A stretch of DNA of 50,020 bases from Caulobacter sp. (lineage in GTDB: Bacteria; Pseudomonadota; Alphaproteobacteria; Caulobacterales; Caulobacteraceae): assembly GCA_030678995.1 (NCBI GenBank), contig JAUXTQ010000015.1:1-50020 (forward strand), read 5' to 3'. The notes beneath the pieces are model-generated. The model was not told the origin of the DNA. It saw nothing but the letters and a program-made list of their open reading frames with translations, and made no database searches. Made by a program: the position numbers and the translations under genes. Numbering within the stretch: the first letter of the stretch is position 1; every line of letters starts with the position of its first letter. This document shows positions 33,268 to 42,380 of this stretch, in pieces.

Positions 33268-34353
33268 TCACCGCAACGGCGGCGCATAGAGCAGGCCGCG
33301 CGGGCGGGCGGTCCAGAGGGCGTTATCTCCCCGTTCGAGCTTGAGCGCCGAGTCGCGGCCGAGGTTGCGGGCGAACACCTCGTCATAGGCCCCCACCGCC
33401 CGGATCGCCCGGTAAGCCCAGTCGTCGTCCAGGCCCAGCATGCGGCCATAGCCGGCTTCGGTCCCGAGCAGGCGGCGCACCTCGGCGGAGGCCGACTCCT
33501 TGCGCATCGCCTCGGCGTTGTCCTTCGTCACCCCGAACTCCTCGGCCAGGATCAGGGCGTTGAGGGTCCAGCGGACGATGTCGGTCCAGCCCGGATCGCC
33601 CTGGCGCACCACCGGCCCCATCGGCTCCTTGGAGATCACGTCCGACAGCAGGACATGGGCGTTCTGGTCCGGCAGGGTCGCGCGGGCCGAGGCCAGGGCC
33701 GAGATGTCGGCCGACAGCACGTCGCAGACCCCCCGCTCGTAGTCCTGCCGCGCCCGTTCCAGGGTCGGGGCCAACACCGGCGTCCAGTTGATCGAGCGGG
33801 CCTTGAACCAGTCGCGCAGGTTCAGCTCGCTGGTCGAGCCGGTCTGGACGCAGATCTTCGCGCCGGACAGGTCGGCCGCGCCCTGCAGGTCCAGGTCCCT
33901 TGCCGCCAGGAAGCCCTGGCCGTCGTAGTAGCTGACCCCGGCGAAATCGACGCCCTCCCCGGCGTCGCGGCTGAAAGTCCAGCTGGTGTTGCGCGACAGC
34001 AGATCGACGGTCCCGGCCTTCAGGGCGGTCAGGCGCCGGTCGTTGGTCAGGGGGATGAAGGCGACCTTGTCAGGGTCGCCCAGCACGGCGGCGGCCACCG
34101 CGCGGCAGAAGTCCACGTCGAACCCGCGCCAGCGACCGGCGCTGTCGGCGAAGGCGAAGCCCGACAGGCCCGGGTTGACCCCACAGCGGAGCACGCCGCG
34201 CGCCCTGACCGCCGCCAGGGTCTTGCTGGCCGGGGTCGCCGCGTCGGGGCCATCGACCACCGGGACCTTGTCGGGGACGGTGGAGACCGCCGCCTCGCGC
34301 TCGCACGCCGCCGCCGACAGGGCGAGCAGCAGGACGAGCGCCAGTCGATTCAC
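33268..34353 (-). CDS. orphan amino-acid ABC transporter substrate-binding lipoprotein
   Basis: A 361-residue periplasmic binding protein of the general L-amino-acid (AapJ/BztA-like) type, with the motifs VRARGVLRCGVNPGLSGFAF, GRWRGFDVDFCRAVAAAVLG and ALKAGTVDLLSRN. The N-terminus is a lipoprotein signal peptide with lipobox LSAAAC. The start is GTG at 34353, with AAGGAAA upstream. No permease or ATPase gene is adjacent, so it is an orphan here and may feed a transporter encoded elsewhere or act in sensing. It is divergent from the metC-like gene with an 81-nt gap that should hold both promoters. Confidence 0.88.
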   Translation of the reverse strand: MNRLALVLLLALSAAACEREAAVSTVPDKVPVVDGPDAATPASKTLAAVRARGVLRCGVNPGLSGFAFADSAGRWRGFDVDFCRAVAAAVLGDPDKVAFIPLTNDRRLTALKAGTVDLLSRNTSWTFSRDAGEGVDFAGVSYYDGQGFLAARDLDLQGAADLSGAKICVQTGSTSELNLRDWFKARSINWTPVLAPTLERARQDYERGVCDVLSADISALASARATLPDQNAHVLLSDVISKEPMGPVVRQGDPGWTDIVRWTLNALILAEEFGVTKDNAEAMRKESASAEVRRLLGTEAGYGRMLGLDDDWAYRAIRAVGAYDEVFARNLGRDSALKLERGDNALWTARPRGLLYAPPLR

Positions 34354-34434
34354 AGCGGGTTTCCTTGATCGGCGGCCCGGGGCCGCTATGGGTGTAGGGA
34401 ACATCGCCCTCTGGCGCCAAGGCTGGCAACCCGC

Positions 34435-35583
34435 ATGGATGAAGAAACCCGCCTGATCCGCGCCGGCCATATCGACAGGCTGCCGGCGCAGACGGTCAGC
34501 CCGCCGGTGCAGCGCGGCTCGACCGTCCTGCTGCCCAACGCCAAGGCGCTCTATGACGGCACGCTCGGCTACGGCCGCGCGGGCCTCTCGGCCCAGTTCG
34601 GCCTGATGGACGCCCTCGGGGAACTGGAAGGCGCCAGGGGGGTGCAGCTGTTCCCCTCGGGCCTGGCGGCCATGACCGCGGCGATCATGGCCGTGCTCAA
34701 GGCCGGCGACCATCTGCTGGTGGTCGACAGCGTCTATCGGCCAGTGCGCTACTTCTGCGACCAGGTGCTGCGGCGGTTCGGGGTGGCGGTGGACTACTAC
34801 GACCCCCGGCTGGATGGCGCCGGGGTGCTGGCCCTGGCGGGTCCGGCGACCCGGCTGATCGTGCTGGAGTCGCCCGGCTCCCTCACCTTCGAGATTCAGG
34901 ACGTGGCCGCCATCGCCGCCTCAGCCCGCTCGAAAGGCGTCCTGACCCTGGTGGACAACACCTGGGGCGCCGGACTGCTGTTCAAGCCCCTGGCCCATGG
35001 CGCGGACATCAGCGTCCAGGCCCTGACCAAATACGTCTGCGGCCATTCCGACGTGTTCATGGGCTCGGCGGCGGCCAGCGATCCGGCGCTCGTGGCGGCC
35101 CTGAAGGCCTGCGTCGCGGACCATGGCTGGTCGGTGGCCCCGGAGGACGCCTACCAGGCCCTGCGCGGCCTGCGCACCCTCGCCACCCGGCTGGCGCGTC
35201 ATGGGGAAAGCGGCCTGACCGTGGCCCGCTGGCTGGCGGAACAGCCGGAAGTCCTGACGGTCCTGCATCCCGCCCTCCCCGGCGCGCCCGGCCACGACCT
35301 CTGGGCCCGTGACTACAGCGGCGCCTGCGGCCTGTTCGGCTTCGTGCTGCGGCCCGGAACGCCGGAAAAGGTCGAGGCCCTCCTCGACGCCCTGACCCTG
35401 TTCGGCCTGGGTTTCTCCTGGGGCGGGTTCGAGAGCCTGGCCATCAGCTGCGACCCCCAGCTGAAGAAGCGCATCATCCCCATCGACCACGGCGGCCCGC
35501 TGATGCGACTGCATGTGGGACTGGAAAGCCCTGACGACCTGATCGCTGATCTGCGCCAAGCGCTGGACGTCTACGGCGGGTAG
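34435..35583 (+). CDS. metC: cystathionine beta-lyase-like PLP enzyme
   Basis: A 382-residue Cys/Met metabolism PLP enzyme (fold type I). The internal aldimine lysine is Lys199 in QALTKYVCGHSDVFMG; VDNTWGAGLLFKPLAHGADI precedes it and the N-terminal VSPPVQRGSTVL is typical. It most resembles MetC, which splits cystathionine to homocysteine; a gamma-lyase or synthase role cannot be excluded. Its proximity to cysK and sseA supports sulfur amino-acid metabolism. The ATG at 34435 has a weak ribosome-binding site. Confidence 0.87.
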   Translation: MDEETRLIRAGHIDRLPAQTVSPPVQRGSTVLLPNAKALYDGTLGYGRAGLSAQFGLMDALGELEGARGVQLFPSGLAAMTAAIMAVLKAGDHLLVVDSVYRPVRYFCDQVLRRFGVAVDYYDPRLDGAGVLALAGPATRLIVLESPGSLTFEIQDVAAIAASARSKGVLTLVDNTWGAGLLFKPLAHGADISVQALTKYVCGHSDVFMGSAAASDPALVAALKACVADHGWSVAPEDAYQALRGLRTLATRLARHGESGLTVARWLAEQPEVLTVLHPALPGAPGHDLWARDYSGACGLFGFVLRPGTPEKVEALLDALTLFGLGFSWGGFESLAISCDPQLKKRIIPIDHGGPLMRLHVGLESPDDLIADLRQALDVYGG

Positions 35584-35670
35584 TCCGTCTTCGCTCTCCG
35601 GATTTCAAAGCGACAACTTCGCCCGCATCAGTGCGGCCTGCCAAGCCGAAGCCCAAAGGGCGAAGGCTGG

Positions 35671-35744
<74 letters not shown>

Positions 35745-35750
35745 TTCACG

Positions 35751-35876
35751 GCTGGTTTAGCGTGGTTCGAGACGCTCGCAAGGCTCGCTCCTCACCATGA
35801 CGGACAGTAGCGCAGTCAAACCCCGAACGTCATCCTGGGGAGCGATCCCTCAGGATCGCGTCTCGAAGGACGCACC
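35751..35876. repeat. composite palindromic region, type F copy 2 plus related unit
   Basis: The first half holds GTGGTTCGAGACGCTCGC and GGCTCGCTCCTCACCATGAC, a widespread Caulobacter-type palindrome. The second half (35828-35874) repeats, exactly over about 35 bases, the block at 16388-16434. It lies between tRNA-Arg and the NDUFS4-like gene. Confidence 0.8.
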
Positions 35877-35883
35877 CAGCCCC

Positions 35884-36189
35884 CTAATGCGTCCAGGACT
35901 GTCTGCGGTTGGTGGCGAAGTTGTCGGCGTAGGCCTTGATGATCTTCTTCGGCTCCTTCGGCTCGAACAGCTGGAAGGCAATGCCGTGCTTCTGGGCGTA
36001 GGCCACCGCCTCCTCGCGGGTCTCGAAGGTCAGCCGGACCTGGCCGTTCATGTCGGTGGACTGGGTCCAGCCGGTCAGGGGGTCGTTGCGCTTCGCCGCC
36101 GCCGGCTCGAACTCCAGCAGCCAGTCCTTCGTCCTGGCCTTGCCCGACTGCATGGCGGTCTTGGCGGGGCGATAGATGCGGGCAAGCAT
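35884..36189 (-). CDS. NDUFS4-like ETC complex I subunit
   Basis: A 101-residue member of the NDUFS4/ETC complex I subunit family, an accessory protein of NADH:ubiquinone oxidoreductase in alphaproteobacteria. The typical [36 protein letters not shown] and [20 protein letters not shown] stretches are all present, and the length is right. It starts with ATG at 36189, close to tRNA-Pro. It acts on the cytoplasmic side of complex I. Confidence 0.93.
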   Translation of the reverse strand: MLARIYRPAKTAMQSGKARTKDWLLEFEPAAAKRNDPLTGWTQSTDMNGQVRLTFETREEAVAYAQKHGIAFQLFEPKEPKKIIKAYADNFATNRRQSWTH

Positions 36190-36217
36190 GGCGGCCTCTT
36201 GCGTTCAGTCTGTTCCA

Positions 36218-36294
<77 letters not shown>

Positions 36295-36348
36295 AAATCA
36301 CGGAAGAGGCCGTCTTTGCCACGCCCGCCGCGTCGCCGCAACGAGGTG

Positions 36349-36771
36349 CTACTCGGCTCTGCGATGCACAGGCTTGAAGATGCCCGACGCGCGCATGATC
36401 TCGCGGCTGCCGACCCGCACGCGGCCCTCCACAAACACCAGGTCCTTCGTCTGGCGGGTCACCTTCGCGTCGCCGAACACCCAGTCGCCGGCCCGGGCCA
36501 TCGACAGGAAGTCCAGCGACAGATGCACCGTCACCGAGGCCGTTCCGGACTTGCGCCCGACGGCATTGGCCAGCACCCCGTCCATGAAGGTCGACAGCAT
36601 GCCGCCGTGGACGATGCCCAGGCTGTTGCAGTGCCGCTTGAGGGCGAAGAAGGCGTGTTCGAACGCCTCCTCCGTCAGCCGATGAAAGAACGGGCCGTTG
36701 TGGGTCGTGTAAGGGCCGCGGGCGCTGGGCTTGAAACCCTCCGGGGGTTCGGGAATCACCTCGCCGCTCAC
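36349..36771 (-). CDS. PaaI-type acyl-CoA thioesterase
   Basis: A 140-residue hot-dog-fold thioesterase with the PaaI motif [20 protein letters not shown] and the later [20 protein letters not shown]. It hydrolyses acyl-CoA thioesters in the cytoplasm; the acyl group is not known, with aryl-CoA or short-chain substrates likely. It is the last gene of a cold-shock/DUF192/thioesterase group and its start overlaps the DUF192 stop by 4 nt. Confidence 0.9.
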   Translation of the reverse strand: MSGEVIPEPPEGFKPSARGPYTTHNGPFFHRLTEEAFEHAFFALKRHCNSLGIVHGGMLSTFMDGVLANAVGRKSGTASVTVHLSLDFLSMARAGDWVFGDAKVTRQTKDLVFVEGRVRVGSREIMRASGIFKPVHRRAE

Positions 36772-37280
36772 CTGGGGAAGATCCGGTGGTGGACCCGGTC
36801 ACCGATCGCGATGCCCAGTTCGGCGGCTCGGCCGCCGGCGATCTCCAGCACCGCCAGCGCCGGCCCGTCCGACGGGATCGGCGTCTCGTTGAAGGGCTCG
36901 GTCATGGCCGCGATGGAGACGATCTGGCCGCCCGCGCCGATGTAGATGATGTCCAGCGGGATGTAGGTGTTCCTCATCCAGAAGGCGCGCGGCGCGGCCT
37001 TGTCCCAGATGAACAGCATGCCCGCATCGGGGGCCAGGCTGGTGCGGTACATCAGCCCCTGCTGGCGCTCGGCCTCGTTGTCGGCGATCTCGACCTTGAA
37101 GGTCAGCGTCCCGCGGGCGGTGTCGATGGTCAGGGTCTCGAGCGGCGCCGGCGCCGGGGCCGTCGCCACGGCGGGTGCGGGTGGCGGCGCCTCGGCCCGG
37201 CAGGCGCTGGCGACCAGCAACGGCGCGACCATCATCGCGGTCAGGACGATGGTCCGACCGGCGCTACGCATTGTCCTCAC
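36768..37280 (-). CDS. DUF192 secreted/lipoprotein
   Basis: A 170-residue exported protein. A signal peptide spans about residues 1-27 with a possible lipobox ending VASAC, followed by a proline/alanine-rich linker and the DUF192 domain (LTFKVEIADNEAERQQGLMY, then MLFIWDKAAPRAFWMRNTYI). The function of DUF192 is unknown. The start is the ATG at 37280, with a second ATG at codon 4. It lies 24 nt downstream of the cold-shock gene and is coupled to the thioesterase. Confidence 0.85.
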   Translation of the reverse strand: MRTMRSAGRTIVLTAMMVAPLLVASACRAEAPPPAPAVATAPAPAPLETLTIDTARGTLTFKVEIADNEAERQQGLMYRTSLAPDAGMLFIWDKAAPRAFWMRNTYIPLDIIYIGAGGQIVSIAAMTEPFNETPIPSDGPALAVLEIAGGRAAELGIAIGDRVHHRIFPR

Positions 37281-37304
37281 GGGATACTCCAGAAGCGTGC
37301 GGCG

Positions 37305-37937
37305 TCAGGACGCCGCGATTTCGGCCACGACCAGACCCTTGGGCCCTTCGGCGAAGCGCACCATCACGCCTTCGCCGGGCTGCAGGTCATCGAGGCCGCT
37401 GCGGCGCAGGGTCTCGATGTGGACGAAGATATCGCCCGGTTCGGCGTCGCGCACCACGAAACCATAGCCCTTGGTGCGGTTGAACCATTTGACGGTGCAG
37501 CGTTCCAGGGGTCCGTCAGCCTGGGGGGCCGGTCCGCGCCGGGGCGCCTCGCGATTGTGGCCGCCGCCGAAACGGTCCCCGCCCCCGCCGAAGCGATCAC
37601 GATCGCGGCGGAATCCGCTGTCGTTGTCGAAGCGCCGCCCAGGCCGCTCGCCCGGGGGCGGCGCCGCGCTCTCGTCGAGGTCAACGATGTCGGAGACTTG
37701 CCAGCCTTTGGTCCGGCGCACGACGTCACAGACAATGACAGAGCCTTCCAGCGCCGATTCCTTGCCGACGTTGCGCAGTGAAGTGATGTGCAGCAGCACA
37801 TCCTTCAGACCGGTCTGACTAGGGTCGTCGGGAACGATGAAGCCGTAACCCTTCCCCGCGTCGAACCATTTCACACGGCCATTGATGCGCACGGATTCCT
37901 CGTGCGCCTCCTGGGCCTCGAAATCGTAATCAGACAT
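37305..37937 (-). CDS. double cold-shock-domain protein
   Basis: A 210-residue protein with two cold-shock domains. The first (about 18-88) has [15 protein letters not shown] and VLLHITSL, the second (about 147-208) has [15 protein letters not shown] and IFVHIETL, each with RNP1 and RNP2 aromatic motifs for single-stranded nucleic acid. Between them is a Pro/Gly/Arg-rich linker with [10 protein letters not shown]. Caulobacter CspC/CspD have this two-domain design and act at stationary phase. An extended -10 lies at 37984-37992 and AGAGGGG precedes the ATG. It heads the csp-DUF192-thioesterase operon. Confidence 0.95.
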   Translation of the reverse strand: MSDYDFEAQEAHEESVRINGRVKWFDAGKGYGFIVPDDPSQTGLKDVLLHITSLRNVGKESALEGSVIVCDVVRRTKGWQVSDIVDLDESAAPPPGERPGRRFDNDSGFRRDRDRFGGGGDRFGGGHNREAPRRGPAPQADGPLERCTVKWFNRTKGYGFVVRDAEPGDIFVHIETLRRSGLDDLQPGEGVMVRFAEGPKGLVVAEIAAS

Positions 37938-37983
37938 TCCGCCCCTCTGCCCCGCCCTAAAGTCCTTTCCGGACGAGGAACCC

Positions 37984-37992
37984 AGTATAACA
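37984..37992 (-). promoter_or_regulatory. candidate extended -10 promoter for cold-shock gene
   Basis: On the minus strand this reads TGTTATACT, an extended -10 element (TGn plus TATACT). It would put the start of transcription about 40 nt upstream of the ATG. A TTGACG lies about 24 nt further up, too far for a standard -35. Confidence 0.5.
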
Positions 37993-38105
37993 CTGTTCTC
38001 GCAGGAGGAGAGCCGTCAATGCTCGAATTCGCGCAGACGATGACTCGGGCCGAAGCCGCGACAATTGGTCGCAATACGGAGGGAATTAGTCACTCGCGGC
38101 GGTGG

Positions 38106-38177
38106 TACGCCCTAGGGGAGTCGAACCCCTCTTACCAGATTGAAAATCTGGGGTCCTAACCGATAGACGAAGGGCGC
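38106..38177 (-). tRNA. tRNA-Glu(UUC)
   Basis: On the minus strand: acceptor GCGCCCT/AGGGCGT, D-arm GTCT...GGAC, anticodon loop TTTTCAA with anticodon TTC, T-arm AGGGG-TTCGACT-CCCCT and an A discriminator. It lies between the cold-shock promoter and recJ. Confidence 0.95.
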
Positions 38178-38278
38178 CCGGTCGCGAGGAAGCGGCTGTA
38201 TATTCGCGACTCCGGGCAGGCGCAAGCCCCCAGCCATCCAGATTTCGCGCGGCCGGCCCTCAAGGGCCGGCAAGGGAT

Positions 38279-40081
38279 TCAAAGCACCATCCGGGGGTCG
38301 GCGGCGTCCTCGATCTCCAGTTCCACGCCCTGACGGCCCTGCCAGTCGTCGGGCTTGAGCCGGCCGACGAGATGCATCGCCCCGCCCCCGGCCATGATCC
38401 GCTCTCCCATGGCCGTCTCACCCGCGCGCCAGGCCACGGCCTTCAGCTTGCCGCCCGAGGAATCGATCAGGGTGCAGCGCACATGACCGCCCTTGAGCAT
38501 CATCGGCCGCTCGATCCGGGCGTCGCCGACGGCGAAGGTCGGTTCCGGATTGCCCGGTCCGAATGGCGCCAGGCGCTGGAACTCCGTGTACAGCGCGCGG
38601 GTGGCGCCGCCGGGGCTGACCAGGGCATCGATCTCGATGGCGTCGAGGCTCGCGGCCTCGATCATCTCGCCCGCAAGCCGCTCGCACAGGAAGGCCCGCA
38701 ACTCGGGAATGGCCGAGGGGCGGATGGTCAGGCCCGCGGCCATGGCGTGGCCGCCGCCGGCCAGCAGCAGGCCCTCGTCGAAGGCCGCCTGCACCGCCCG
38801 GCCGAGATTGACCCCTGGCTGCGAGCGGCCCGATCCCTTGCCGGTGTCCGACGGCCGGTCGATGCCGATAACCACCACCGGCTTACGGTACCGCTCGCGC
38901 AGCCGGGCGGCGGCGATGCCGACCACCCCCGGATGCCAACCATCGCCGGCCACGACGATGGCCGGCGCGTCCGGGTCGAAGTTGCTGTCCCGTTCGATGG
39001 CCACGACGGCGTCGTCGATGACGCCCTTCTCGACGTCCTTGCGGGAGACGTTGAGCGCGTCCAGCTCCTCGGCCAGCGCCCTTGCCTCCTCCGGATCGTC
39101 GGTTGAAAGCAGCCGCGCGCCCAGGTCGGAGCGACCGATCCGTCCGCCGGCGTTGATCCGGGGCCCCAGGATGAACCCGGCATGGAAGGTCGTCGCCGGC
39201 CCCTGCGACCGGGCCACGTCGAGCAGGGCCTTCAGGCCCGGATTGGCCCAGTTCGACATCACCTTCAGCCCCTGGGCGGCGATGGCGCGGTTGAAACCGG
39301 TCAGGCTGGTGACGTCGCAGACCGCGCCCATGGCGGCCAGATCGAGCCATTGGCGGATGTCCGGCTCCGGGCGGTCGTCGAACAGGCCCCGGCCGCGGGC
39401 CTCGCGATTGAGAGCGGCCAGCAGGACGAAGGTCACCCCGGCGGCGGCCAGATGCCCCTGCCCCGATGTGTCGTCCGGCCGGTTGGGATTGACCAGGGCG
39501 GCGGCGGGCGGCGGATCGCCGCGCATCAGGTGGTGGTCGATGACCACCACGTCCAGGCCGATCTGCCGCGCGGCGAACAGGGCGTCATGAGCGGCCGCGC
39601 CACAGTCGACGGTGACCACCAGATCCGCGCCCTGCGCCTGCAGATGGCGGAAGGCGGCCGGGCTGGGACCGTAGCCCTCGATGATCCGGTCAGGGACGTA
39701 GATGGCCAGTTCGCGGCCCATGGCCCGGAACCAGCGGACCAGCTGGGCGGCGCTGGAGGCGCCGTCCACGTCGTAGTCGGCGAACACCGCCGTCGGGCGG
39801 CCGGTCACGACCGCATCGACGAGGATCTTCGCCGCCAGATCCATGTCGGCGAAGCTGGAGGGGTCGGGAAACTGCGCCTTGAGGGTCGGCGACAGGTAGT
39901 CCGCCGCGTCCTCGGCCCCGACGCCCCGCGATGCCAGCGCCCGGGCCAGCGGCTCGCTGAGGCCATGGCGCAGCTGATGATCGCGCACCAGGGCCGCCTC
40001 GGCCGGCCGCCAGCGCCAGGCCCGGCCCGACAGGGATCGCCGGACGCCGAGGAAGCCTGCCTCAAGCGCGCCGTCGGCCAT
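38279..40081 (-). CDS. recJ: single-stranded-DNA exonuclease RecJ
   Basis: A 600-residue RecJ, the 5'-3' single-strand exonuclease. The DHH core has ADYDVDGASSAAQL (Asp102, Asp104 and Asp106), DHH in VIDHHLMRG and the DHHA1 GGGHAMAAGL segment, all with the metal ligands in place. It works in recombination and mismatch repair. The ATG at 40081 comes 2 nt after the glpX stop, so recJ is the last gene of the aminotransferase-hom-glpX-recJ operon. Confidence 0.96.
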   Translation of the reverse strand: MADGALEAGFLGVRRSLSGRAWRWRPAEAALVRDHQLRHGLSEPLARALASRGVGAEDAADYLSPTLKAQFPDPSSFADMDLAAKILVDAVVTGRPTAVFADYDVDGASSAAQLVRWFRAMGRELAIYVPDRIIEGYGPSPAAFRHLQAQGADLVVTVDCGAAAHDALFAARQIGLDVVVIDHHLMRGDPPPAAALVNPNRPDDTSGQGHLAAAGVTFVLLAALNREARGRGLFDDRPEPDIRQWLDLAAMGAVCDVTSLTGFNRAIAAQGLKVMSNWANPGLKALLDVARSQGPATTFHAGFILGPRINAGGRIGRSDLGARLLSTDDPEEARALAEELDALNVSRKDVEKGVIDDAVVAIERDSNFDPDAPAIVVAGDGWHPGVVGIAAARLRERYRKPVVVIGIDRPSDTGKGSGRSQPGVNLGRAVQAAFDEGLLLAGGGHAMAAGLTIRPSAIPELRAFLCERLAGEMIEAASLDAIEIDALVSPGGATRALYTEFQRLAPFGPGNPEPTFAVGDARIERPMMLKGGHVRCTLIDSSGGKLKAVAWRAGETAMGERIMAGGGAMHLVGRLKPDDWQGRQGVELEIEDAADPRMVL

Positions 40082-40083
40082 GG

Positions 40084-41037
40084 TCAGAGCGGCCGCTTCA
40101 TCCGCACTACACGCACCGTGCGGGTGGAGGAGTTCATCACCAGGGTGTGGGTGTGCACCGAACCCTCCTTGAACTTCACGCCCTCAAGCAACGCGCCGTC
40201 GGTGACGCCGGTCATGGCGAAGATGGCGTCGGCCCGGACGATTTCGTTCAGGCTGTACTTCCGGTCCAGCTCGGTGATGCCCCACTTGGCGGCGCGACTG
40301 CGTTCATCGTTGTTGCGGAACACCAGACGGCCCTGAAACTGGCCGCCGACGCATTTCAGCGCCGCGCAGGCCAGCACGCCCTCGGGCGCGCCGCCCTGGC
40401 CGATGTAGAGGTCCACGCCGGTCTCGGGATCGGCGGTGTTGATCACCCCGGCCACGTCGCCGTCGGTGATCAGATAGACCCGGGCGCCAACGCCGCGCAG
40501 GCTGTTGATGATCTCGGCATGGCGGGGCCGGTCCAGGACGCAGACGGTGATCTGGTCGGGCTCAACGCCCTTGGCCTTGGCCATCGCCTTGACGTTGTCC
40601 GCCGGCGTCGCGTCCAGGTCGATGACGCCTTCGGCGTAGCCGGGACCGCAGGCGATCTTGTCCATGTAGGTGTCGGGAGCGTTCAGCAGGGTCCCGGCGG
40701 GGGCCCAGGCCATAACGGCCAGGGCATTGGCCATGGCCTTGGCCGTCAGGGTCGTTCCCTCCAGCGGGTCCAGCGCGATGTCGATTCGCGGACCTTTGCC
40801 GCTGCCGACCTTCTCGCCGATGTAGAGCATCGGCGCTTCGTCGCGCTCGCCCTCGCCGATGACGATGACGCCCTCGATGTCCAGGTCGTTGAGGGCGTTG
40901 CGCATGGCGTCGACGGCGGCCTGGTCGGCCTCCTTCTCGTCGCCACGGCCCACCAGGCGCCAGGCGGCGATCGCCGCCGCTTCAGTTACGCGGACCGCGT
41001 CCAGCACCAGTCCCCGGTCCAGAGTCTCGGAACTCAT
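40084..41037 (-). CDS. glpX: class II fructose-1,6-bisphosphatase GlpX
   Basis: A 317-residue class II FBPase, a gluconeogenic enzyme that dephosphorylates fructose-1,6-bisphosphate. The metal site is DPLEGTT with Asp90 and Glu93, and GEGERDEAPMLYIGEKVG (61-78) precedes it; the GGAPEGVLACAALKCVGG loop is also conserved. The ATG at 41037 has GGGAG about 10 nt upstream; an in-frame frame extends far upstream but without a domain. It sits between hom and recJ in one operon, an arrangement common in alphaproteobacteria. Confidence 0.95.
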   Translation of the reverse strand: MSSETLDRGLVLDAVRVTEAAAIAAWRLVGRGDEKEADQAAVDAMRNALNDLDIEGVIVIGEGERDEAPMLYIGEKVGSGKGPRIDIALDPLEGTTLTAKAMANALAVMAWAPAGTLLNAPDTYMDKIACGPGYAEGVIDLDATPADNVKAMAKAKGVEPDQITVCVLDRPRHAEIINSLRGVGARVYLITDGDVAGVINTADPETGVDLYIGQGGAPEGVLACAALKCVGGQFQGRLVFRNNDERSRAAKWGITELDRKYSLNEIVRADAIFAMTGVTDGALLEGVKFKEGSVHTHTLVMNSSTRTVRVVRMKRPL

Positions 41038-41093
41038 GAAGTTTCGTCTCCCGGCCCTTTCAAGGGCTCTGCGCCGCGATTGTCGGCGGATTC

Positions 41094-42380
41094 TCAGATG
41101 CGCGCGATGCGCAACAGCCGCGGACGCTCTAGCACGGCCGGCAGCTTTTCGATGCGGTTTATCGCGTCGGTCAGCACCGACTCGGCGATCGCGTGGGTGA
41201 TGAGCACGATGGGCACCCCGCCTGCGTCCTCGACGGGCTTTTGCAGGAAGCTGTCGATGGAGACGCCGCACTCGGCGAGGGTCTCCGACACCGCGGCGAT
41301 AACCCCGGCCTGGTCCTTTACCAGCAGGCGCAGGTAGGCCTTGCCGACCCGCCGGGTCGGGGCGACGGCGACGAACGGCTTGAGGCTGGCGGCCGGCGCC
41401 TGAAACACCGGGCGGCGCGCGCCGGTCATCACGTCGGCGATGTCGGCGGCCACCGCGGCGGCGGTCGGACCCGAGCCCGCGCCCGGCCCCTGGATGAAGA
41501 TCCGCCCGATGCGCGTGCCCTCGATGAACAGGGCATTGAGCGCCCCGCGGGTCTCGGCCAGGGGATGGCCCTGGGCGACCAGCGAGGGATGCACCCGCAC
41601 CGCCACCCCGTCCGCCGTGCGGTCGGCCGAGGCGATCAGCCGGATGCGATAGCCCAGGTCCTTGGCCAGGCGGATGTCGAGCAGATCGACCTGGTCGATC
41701 CCCTCAATCTCGGCGGCGGCGAAGTTGGGCGCGCAGCCGAAGGCCAGGGCGGCCAGGATGGTCACCTTGTGCGCCGCGTCGAAGCCGCCGACGTCCATGG
41801 TCGGGTCGGCCTCGGCGTAACCCATGCGCTGGGCCTCGCTGAGCACGTCGGCGAAGGAGGCACCGCGCTGCTCCATCTCGCTGAGGATGAAATTGCAGGT
41901 GCCGTTGAGGATGCCCGCCACGCCGGCCACGTCGTCGCCCACCATGGCCTCGCGCAGCATTTTCACCGCCGGGGTCCCCCCCATCACGGCGGCCTCGAAC
42001 AGCAGCGGCACGCCCGCCGCCTCGGCCAGCACCGCCAGTTCGGCGCCGTGTTCGGCGATCAGCGCCTTGTTGGCCGTGACCACCGGCTTGCCGGCCTTCA
42101 GCGCGGCTTCGACGGCGGCCTTGGCCGGACCGTCCGAGCCGCCGACCAGTTCGACGAACAGGTCGATGTCCGGTGAGGACGCCAGGGCCACCGGATCGTC
42201 GAACCAGGGCAGGCCGGAAATGTCGATGCTGCGCGGCCGCGACCGCGAACGGGCCGAAACGCCGGCGACCACGGCCTGCCCGCCGGCCGGAGCGAACCCC
42301 GGGCGTTCCGCGAGGAACTGGAGCAGGCCGCCTCCGACCGTTCCGAGTCCCGCGACCCCGATTTTCCAGGTCTTGCTCAT
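41094..42380 (-). CDS. hom: homoserine dehydrogenase
   Basis: A 428-residue NAD(P)-dependent homoserine dehydrogenase with an ACT domain. The N-terminal nucleotide fold is IGVAGLGTVGGGLLQFL, the catalytic region has TANKALIAEHG and MGYAEADPTMDVGGFDAAHK, and the ACT domain starts at about residue 345 (AYLRLLVKDQAGVIAAVSET). It feeds threonine and methionine synthesis and is probably feedback-regulated through the ACT domain. It overlaps the upstream aminotransferase gene by 4 nt. Confidence 0.96.
   Translation of the reverse strand: MSKTWKIGVAGLGTVGGGLLQFLAERPGFAPAGGQAVVAGVSARSRSRPRSIDISGLPWFDDPVALASSPDIDLFVELVGGSDGPAKAAVEAALKAGKPVVTANKALIAEHGAELAVLAEAAGVPLLFEAAVMGGTPAVKMLREAMVGDDVAGVAGILNGTCNFILSEMEQRGASFADVLSEAQRMGYAEADPTMDVGGFDAAHKVTILAALAFGCAPNFAAAEIEGIDQVDLLDIRLAKDLGYRIRLIASADRTADGVAVRVHPSLVAQGHPLAETRGALNALFIEGTRIGRIFIQGPGAGSGPTAAAVAADIADVMTGARRPVFQAPAASLKPFVAVAPTRRVGKAYLRLLVKDQAGVIAAVSETLAECGVSIDSFLQKPVEDAGGVPIVLITHAIAESVLTDAINRIEKLPAVLERPRLLRIARI

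Noticed and set aside
34354..34434. SAM or other sulfur riboswitch upstream of the metC-like gene
   Set aside because: The gap is too short (81 nt) and shows no recognisable riboswitch core.
38019..38159. Short plus-strand frame with a strong AGGAGGAG upstream
   Set aside because: It reads through the antisense of tRNA-Glu and overlaps the cold-shock promoter, so translation is unlikely.
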